64,000 nt of DNA from Prostheceraeus crozeri (lineage: Eukaryota; Platyhelminthes; Polycladida; Euryleptidae), in assembly GCA_907163375.1 (NCBI GenBank), contig CAJQUW010004605.1, positions 22,501-86,500 of the forward strand. The letters run 5' to 3'. How positions within the stretch are numbered: position 1 is the first letter of the stretch; every line of letters begins with the position of its first letter. The notes beneath the pieces were generated by a model. The model did no database searches. It was given only the letters and a program-made list of their open reading frames with translations, and was not told the origin of the DNA. Shown one piece after another: positions 37,701 through 46,700 of the stretch. The position numbers and the translations under genes were made by a program.

Positions 37701-40700
37701 ACAATCATGAATTACATTCATTCAAGTTAATTAGTAATTCACATGTACATGTAGAGTCAAAACATCACATCTCTACATACAGTACGTTACAAGGAACGAT
37801 AAAGCGGTAAGTAGGCCTATATGAATATGAAGTCAAAAGAAATGGAATGAAATGTGGTTTGTCTCAGCGTTCACATCCATCTTCATTTGCTTCCTTGCGG
37901 GCATTTGTAGCTGCCATGTTTCATTGTTCATGACTATTCTTGTTGCATTCATGTTGGTTGAATTGTTTGACATACATGCAGTTGAATCGATGGAAGCATT
38001 CGGTCTAGCACCATATAAAACTGAAGATGTCAACTGGAAGTCTTCATCATCGACTTCCTCATAAATTGATTGCGCCTGCGATCTGTTCCCTGTATGAGCT
38101 TTTCTCTGAACCTCGGTCATACCCTTGAGAAATTGTCCTGTTGTCTTCTTGAGTGAATGGTTGGCGTAATTTCCTTTCAATTGTCCAAGTGATGCGATCT
38201 CTTTCATCAAAGTATCCAACTTATTGTGTCCTATCACTGTATCCTCAAGCCATGAATCGTCAGTGAAATTCGTTCTAGCTTTTAGATAAAAGTCTGAAAC
38301 TTTCCCGCTCGACGGACGCTTGCTGGCATAGAGTTTGTAAATCCTGACAAAGCAGCGCTCCGGATTATCCTGGTTTGTGAAGATTTTTATGGTTTTTGGC
38401 TTTAGACGACACTGTTTTAAGCCACCAGTGTAATTTTTGGAATGCATGTTGGTGTACACTAATGCTTCACCTGTTTCAGTCATCGTTAACTGAATTTGTT
38501 TGTGTCCCAAATTTGAGCTCTCGATGCTCTCTTCCTCCTCGCAATACAAAGAACTTTCCGCAGCAAAAGAATATGGTTCTTAACAAAGTCTGCGGATCAC
38601 TGTCACCCAAAATGCCTTTGTTCCATAACCCATCTTCTTGATTTTTGGACACCGGATTTGAGGGACCGGGTCCTTCACAAGGAAATTGAAGGTATTTTGC
38701 TTCTTTCATGGCTGCGTCCAAAGCCATCCTTACAGATTCAAATTCTTCATCATTGAATAATCTCCATCCTTTTCCGAGAATATCCTTTAGATAATATCCT
38801 GGACCCTGAAATATTTCTCTTAAGGTCTTTGCTGGATATCTACCCCCATTATTCTTTCTTACTCCAAAAATGAAATAATTCAGTTGGGAATCCAGTTCCG
38901 ACTTGCTCATTTCTTCAAATGCTTTGAAAACATGATCACCTCTGACTATCCCATTACTTTGCCTTTCCGCAAGCCATTCTTTGAACATCTTTGCTGCCCA
39001 GTTGGCCTTCTTCTTTGAATTCTTGGATCTTGTGCTGTCTATTCTTTTCTTTAGTTCTTCTTCGTTCATACTTCTTTCAAATCGAGATGTTGTTGGTTGC
39101 TTGTAATCATCCATTAAACTTGCAAGTTCATCAAAGTCTAAATCAATTTCTGCCATATTGAATCGGTGAATGAATGAATCAGACGATGCAATTTCTGAAA
39201 TTACTGCAGAAGTTACTCCATAGATCTCTGTTTTCTAATTTTAAATAAATAAACTTCCCTGAGATTTCAAAATATAAGTTTAGTGTGGACATCATAGATA
39301 TGACGAAGCACGAGATCACTCTCAACCACTATGCTGCAAAATAAACTTCCCGGGGAAGATTATTAGATTCCACTATCATGGTATATAACAGATATACGAT
39401 ATCATTCTTCAAAAGCCCTCGGAATAAAGAATCTGCCCTCGCTACGCTCGGGGAGATTGCTATTTATTCCTCGGGAATTTGAAGAATGATATCGTATATC
39501 TATCAGGGTGCGAAGTAAGGGGGTATGGGGGGATCCGTCCCTACCAGTGATCATCTGAATCCCCACCAGTACACAGGTTTGATTAGTCCTGGGGGGATCC
39601 CAGATTGTCCCTCCCAGTGATGTGTCTGTCAGAATGTATGTCTACTTTTTCTGTCTCTCAGAGTGGCTTTTAGCCGATTCCACTTGACGGCTATCTTCAA
39701 AGCTGCAGCGCATGTGTGTGTGCTGCTGCTGCAATGAAGGACATCTGACTCACTAATACCCCGTCCACTGCGTGGACAGCAGTTAGTGCATGTGTCTTGA
39801 CCGAACTCTGTTTTTTCATCATCATTCGTCGCTTCTCCACGAGTTTTTCCTGCAATTTCGTCCGTCGCATCCCGATTGAGAAATCATATCGATCGACATC
39901 AATTCGTGGAACAAATGTGTGTTATAAGGGATTGTCTTCGTGAGCTGAAAGCACTCAGCTTGAAAGTAAGTTCCGATTCTACGGTGTTGTGACTCCGCTT
40001 TCCCTAGCAATTGCATCAATGATTCAATCACACCTTTGATTGGTCACATCTTTACACCTTTGAAGTATCTGGTTTGGTCTACGTAAGATGATTTAATTGA
40101 TTTTCTATAAAGTATTCTGATAATAGTATTCTGATAATCCATTAAAGTATCTGGCTTGGTTTGAGATGATTTTCGTAATTTTTTTGTAAAGTATTCTAGA
40201 TAATCATAATGGTCGTTGTGATAACATGAATGTTCACCTGAGTGAGTAGGAACATCGTCAAAAAATCAGCAATATTTTACAGATGCAGATGGTTGAGGCG
40301 AACCTCATCACTGTGTCAGGAGACATCCTGCGTCTACGGAAAGTTCTGGAGAGCTACAGGGAGAATGGAGGGCCATCATCTCAGGAGCTCACTGAACAGC
40401 TGGAGCTCAATGGGAACTTCAAAGGAGTCACCTTGAAGGGAAGTACTAACTCTAAGTTCCGAACACAATTCGTGCAGGCCGTCATCGATAACCTAGACGC
40501 GAGATTCGACGTCGAACTTTTGAAAGACTGTACGTTTTTAGATAAGAGAAGGTGGCCAACATCTGATGACCGAATCATCTATGGTGACAGAGAGGTCATG
40601 AAAGTCGCAGAGTTTTTCAAACAGAATGTGATGAACGCAGTCTCCTCATTTCGAGAGGCCAAATCCGGGCTAGACTCGTCTGACTTCAAAGAATTTTGCG

Positions 40701-43700
40701 ATGTCATCAAGATTTTCCCTGTGTGTACAGCTGAATGTGAAAGCGGCTTTAGTGCGATGAATGATGTGTTCACAAAAGATCGGAATCGTTTGAGTGTGAA
40801 TGTTTGTAATGATGTTCTTTTTCTCAACATCAATGGACCACCAATCACCCACGTAAACTTTGCTAAGTACGTCGTGGATTAGCTGAAATCACATCGTTCA
40901 GCACGTGGTGAAAACCGTGTTTCATGTTCCACCACAAAATTGCGAGCGAAACACTCGCTTTTTTCATTGAATAAATGAGAGTTTTTGCCGCATTTACTTG
41001 TTCTATGTAACCTACCGGTATTGTGAGAGAGTTAGATGTATAGCCTACTAAGCTTGGAAATCAACTCCATATCAGCGCGTGAAAGACAGAAATTTGCCAG
41101 ACGAATTATACCTAGCCGCTTCGAAGACAATTATGGGTCTCATTCAGCACATAGCTTACATGAAGATTGGCATCCCCCCAGTAACTTTTTCCTACTTCGC
41201 ACCCTGATATCTATTACATAAACCTTTCAAAAACTGTAAACTTCCCTGTTAGACTTTTGGAAGCAGCTTCAGTCATAGAAGTAGATAATAGTACACTAGA
41301 ATGGAAGTTTGATATCTTGCCTATGTACAATGATGGCACATGAAAAATCTATGGTTTGTACATCATATTCGATCTAAAACATTATATCATAGTCAAACTA
41401 TTTGCCAAGTTGGTTGTGGAAGTTGTTGACAGCACATTGCAGGATCTTTATGAAGAGAATTTTAAGTGAGATGGTGGCATTGTTTCATATGAAATAGCCT
41501 ACTTTTCTATGGATTAATATACTGTGTCTATTTGTAGCAGTGATTAACAACTATTCTGCAATTTTTCAACACTGGAATACGAATTGAAATTTGTTTCAGA
41601 GTCATAATCGAAAGTAGTCGGTGTACTGGTTGTAAGAACATTTCAAGAATTCAAAGATAAAAATTCTAATTATTGGATAATTTCTCCTTCTAACGGTCAA
41701 GAAACCTAGCGCTCTTCTGGAATAAACACATCGAAAGCTTCTTTAGCGACAGGCATTTATTAGATAAATGAAATGTCGTTGGAACTTTTCAACTAATCAC
41801 TAAATGATTTATATGACATAGTGTGATGATATTTTGAAGGCTCATATTCGAAAGCATGCAAAGGTTTTGGAAATTGTTCAAATATAATGAACAGGGGAAT
41901 CCTTCAAAGTAAAATGAATACTGTCAGATTTCTTGTCCTCTGATTTCAAGCTGGACTAATGCATGCTCTGTAAATCGGCATTACAAGTTGCATATGTGTC
42001 TGATTACACTCTTGATTGATTATAGGAGCGATATTTCCAAATGATGACCATACAGAACGTTTTAAAGAATTGCCTTCTTTGTCATCCTGTCGCTGCACTA
42101 TTTTGTAAATTCACTATTGTTTTTGTGTACATGATCTTTGGACAAGGGGCAACAATCCAGATCACAAATTGACTTGATAATTGAAAATGCCAACCAGAAA
42201 ACAAGAAAGCCAGCTCGCAAAATTTGCTTTTTGCCCCAACTAAGTTCCCCCGGAGTGTACCATAATTTTCATGCAGTTTCCATTCTAGGACTTTCTTTGG
42301 TATTGTTAATTTCTATGGCTTCAGTGAACTGAATGAAGAAATCTGACAATTTGAATACATTGCCGCAGATAGATTCTGCTAATCATAGATTTTTCAGGAT
42401 TCCAAATTTCATTCGATTTTACAGTCTGTTTACATCTTCCAGACTTTGACCTTCGCTGAATGCGCAATGTCATTCATATCTAACATTATGAGACGCACTG
42501 TTGTTTGAACATTTTAGAGACATGAAACTGGAGGCAACAAATAACAATTTCTAGATGAAGTTATTTTTTAAAAGCTACGATAACAAATAATATGAAGCAT
42601 AGATCTTCAGTTATGCATGCTGAAAAGAAGCAGACGTCTGTATCAATTCAGGTACTTTATGTCATCGTAGAGCCTTAAAATGAATGTTATGCTCATCAAA
42701 AAAGTTATATTTGATACGTTTCATATATTACCACTCATGGCATATACGGTATGCCATTATCGTATTAAACAGACAAATAGTTTCGGGCATACACGGTATG
42801 CCGTCCGTATTATGTAGAAAATCAGTCATTGGGCATACCTGCTATGCCCTCCGTTTTGAACGGCAATGATCGCCTCTTCTTGTCGTAGTGAAAAGGTTAA
42901 AACTAACTTAAAATTCGTTTCTGAATCATTATTTATTGGTAATGCTGTTTAATGCTACCTTTTGCTTTATTTCAGTAGTGAGTGTACATAGCTTTTCTAT
43001 GATTTCTGACATGTTAGAATGTACTAGTAGCTGACGTCATCATTCTTGTGTCTTTCGCAGTTTTAACTTTACTCACTAGCTCCTGTTATTATCTTTTGTT
43101 TACATTTTTGCATTTTATCTTGTTGTAGGTCACTTGAGAGAACAAGCGTGGCCATGAACCAGCAAACAGCGCTTTGGATTTTTAAACTAAAATATATAAT
43201 GTGCATAGTATGAAGGAATAAAATATATATTTTCATATTGCACATAGAGCATAATATATCAAAAATGATTTGTAGATTTTGAATGCAATTATTTATTATG
43301 AAAGTTACATTAAATGCGATGCCGTTTTGGTACTTGAACCATTTTTGGAGACATTTTTCTGTTTATCTACAAGCAAATAGTTATCCTCCGTCTAGCCTCA
43401 GTTGTTTAAAAGCAACTTAGGAATGCCATTATGTGCTATAGAATTTCAACGTTTCGGACACAAACACTCGGTCCATTGTCAAGACGTAGAAAATAGAAAT
43501 AGATAATACTCAATGTCATAAGTTATACGGTGGATGGGATAATATGACATGACTAATGACTATGAGGTAGGTTAGCTATGCGAAAGAATACAAATAGATA
43601 GTCAGCTAGATACACGTGACTTTTGTGCAATGACACCATAGAAAGTCGCTAGGTTGTGCTTTTATAGCACCATAAAAGATAGATAAAAGCTACATAAAAG

Positions 43701-46700
43701 ATACTTGTATAAGTCCCGTATTCTATATATAGAGGATTTTGAATGATTTTATTTGTTTTTGTTCTTAGGCGAAGCACTGTCACTGACAGTTTTCATGACG
43801 ATCCTTCTTCAACGAGAGCTCAACATGCATTGACCTCGAAAGCAATGTTATATTTCAATGGTTCCTTTTCTCAGTGTCTAACCATGAATGCACTTAACGT
43901 AGAATTTAAAATTCTATCATTTTACTATATAGGATAATGACTCGTCGTCAATAATTGTTTTAATACCCTGATCTCTTTATCGAACCTTGTCCATGAAGAG
44001 CAACTGGAAATTGCTCTATAAATGCAAGATTTCACTACTCTCCATGCAACTATGTAATTGGACGTCGTAAAAGAGTTGAAATCTAGGCACACGCAAGCAG
44101 CATAGTATTGTAGTCTTGTATATAAAGTAAGATATCAAAAAAGCTAATAATACAAGAAAAGTTTACTCAATCGAAAAGCAATCATAGTTCATGATTGATC
44201 TCTTCCAACATTGTCTCTTCTGTTTCAGTCTATAATTTTCTTCTTTTAAAGCATGTTCCATACTTATTATCAGACTATCAAATACGAATTTCTTTTTATG
44301 AATATGTTAAACATAAAAAATGCATGTTTTGAAGAAAACCCCATTTTTTAATTCATGTAAATCTGAGTGCTGCTGATTACTTTGAACTCTAGATATTGCT
44401 CTGAATTTCAGAAAAATGTCAGAATCAGCCTGGAGCAATTTTTTGTGGAATGACATGCGGTGGGTCGCAGATAGAAATATACAATTGCCATAAGGCCTGT
44501 GGAAGCTGTGGAAGTGATGTTAGTAAGTGTGCCTTTCCTGAAATATTCTAAGAGCCTGGAATTATCCGATAATAAAACAACATAGAGTAGGAAATCAGAG
44601 AAATTAGAGAGGAAGCTCCAAGCCTAACTTCTTTATTAGAGACCTTTTACGAATGAAATATATATCAAAAGCCATCATTTCTGAATAAATAACAATCAGA
44701 GCAGTCAGTTTGATAAATTATGTTTCACCCAAAGTTCAAATGCATGTTAGATTCGAAATCGTCAGCCATCTTAGTCCGACAACAAACCCACGTGCTCTTG
44801 TTGAGCTTCTGTTAGCTGAACAACCAATCAGAATGCAGTGTTCTACGGCCAATGTCTTGAACAGGAAATTCGCATAGGGTGATGCAATACGACTTTTACA
44901 TGTAGAGTGATCTAGGATTGCGTAACCTCACCCCCATCTCAACATGCATTTGGTCATTGAAATACATTTTATAGTTTTCTATCACAGAGAATTGTCACGG
45001 CGCAGTGTAGTGACTTGTGAGAAATGGAAAGTCCCCTGCAGCTTGCCGGTCAATCTTTTGCATCATCACTTTACTCTATGACTTGATGTCAGATGCAAAT
45101 TCCGAAATTCTGTCGAGCCTGGATAATGAAAATCAGAAGTAGAAACGAATGAATAATGCCGTCATCGTTGCTCCTGAATATTTCCTTGATGATGACTTCG
45201 AGGCAGGGATGCCGAATCCTATCATTTTTATAGGACTCCGACTCCGGGTGGCAAGTATATATAGCCTAGTTTTTTGAAAAATTAACTGGTAGCCTACATC
45301 ATAGATCACTGTAGGCTTACCTGAACCTATATTTAGTGATCATTGTATCAATAATCAATTATTTTCGATGAAAGTTGATCAGATGTCGCTTTCAGTTGGA
45401 TACATGCGACTCGGCTCCTCCCATCTTCTTGATATGTGCGTAACACGGTTTTTCTCCAGTCTCTACCAGGCAGAAAAATCTCCCATCCTTCTCCAAAAAA
45501 TATAAGTACACTTTCGATTTTAATATGCGCTTTAGAGGAGTCATCACACAGGACTAACGTGAGGTTAAGAGGTAATGTTCTCAAACAAATTAGTATTTCA
45601 TTTTTGTCTCTGATGTGACCTTAGGTGTGATCGAGGCTAGGGAGGCTTGTCTTCTCTATTAAATCGCCGAGTGAAAAGACAATCCTTTTTTCACTTTCAC
45701 GGTTCATTCCCTCAACTATTACATGCTTTCAATGCAGAAGTATCTCTGTACTTTTGTTTGACGGAGAAAGTTGACATCAAGACAATGATAGCTATGCACG
45801 AGAATAAATAATTTGCTTGTATTATATTATTTCGGGTCTAGTTATAGACCGGAAGTATAGGCTTATTAGGCTTATTAGGACTGAGAAAAGTGATCTATTG
45901 TTATTTCAATTCAAGCTCCTTATTAGATTCCAATGAAGCAAGTCCATTTCATCAACCAGAATGTATACAATCTTTTCTATGTTTCTGTTATTTTCCTTAC
46001 GAAATGAAGCGAGGTATGTGTTGTTGAAGTGACAATACATATTTTCTTTTAGTACTTTTCTTAACAGTTCAGATCACCTGAGTAGGGCCTAATGAGTACT
46101 GCAATAGGTGAGTGATTTTGACGTAAAAGTGACTATAAGACAGGCAAAAATTTTTTTATTGTATCAGCAGTCAAAAATATGCATCAACTAATCGATTCGG
46201 GTTTTAAATCAGCAGCATAAGTATACCAACAGATTTCATAACCATCAAATCGTCTAGGATGCCACATCTTGTTGAACAACGCAATGTGCACCATATTATT
46301 TAGTCAATTTTAGCTGCATTGTGACACATGCAGACACTATACTTTAACATCAAGTGTGTAATACATGCATGTATTTTTACAATGATTGCATGAATTTGAT
46401 CATTGTCTGCAGCAATGATATACAGTAGCCTATATTTCAATCTTTGTTCTCAAATAACATTTAGAAAATCTTGCATAAACTAATCCACTCCGCTCCGATG
46501 GATGTGGTCTCATAATGACTGAGGGTTGTCGGAATTATAATTCTCATATATTAGACTAAAAGTTTATGTGCAACAGTCCGTGTTGTAGAGATTAGTAAAA
46601 GAATTATGGATTTTTGATATTCGAGTAACCTTCAACAATGCTTTCAGATGCTGTCTACAAATATTGGCAAGTTGACCGGAAAACTAGAAACAAAGATAAT

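Larger units (their letters stand above)
37353..41220 (-). mobile_element. Palindrome-capped tyrosine-recombinase element (Crypton/KIAA1958-like)
   Basis: A recombinase gene on the minus strand (37833-39156) is bracketed by two palindromes of about 115 bp (37353-37467 and 39390-39501), which are inverted copies of one another. Similarity continues a little outward (GTGATAGGTATACC on the left; on the right, beyond the hAT insertion, ATATCTATTAC). The element therefore seems to be about 2.15 kb plus a 1.7-kb hAT inserted at its right edge. Classical Cryptons are described as lacking terminal inverted repeats, so the cap structure is notable. Exact ends are uncertain. Confidence 0.65.
34883..42896 (-). 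mobile_element. piggyBac element 1, complete ends, filled with later insertions
   Basis: TTAA at 34879-34882 and 42897-42900 flanks the exact 13-bp inverted repeat CCTTTTCACTACG / CGTAGTGAAAAGG; TTAA duplication is diagnostic of piggyBac. The transposase reads on the minus strand near the left end. The 8.0-kb length is swollen by a palindrome-capped recombinase element (37353-41220), a hAT inside that (39504-41206) and a 1.04-kb hAT-like element (41274-42317). Without them about 3.1 kb remain, a normal size. Both ends carry GGCATAC-type palindromes. It lies antisense in intron 6 of the CAP gene. Confidence 0.9.
34788..43187. repeat. Outer 44-bp inverted repeat around the piggyBac
   Basis: TTAAAAATCCAAAACGCTGT and the following GGTTCATGGCCACGCTTGT (34788-34831) recur inverted at about 43143-43187 with one or two mismatches. 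They bracket the TTAA-flanked piggyBac from outside. They are probably the ends of an older, small foldback element that the piggyBac entered. Confidence 0.65.

Noticed and set aside
45204-45250. CAGGGATGCCGAATCC as a transposon end
   Set aside because: It has the look of a hAT terminus, but I found no partner, so it is not listed as an element.
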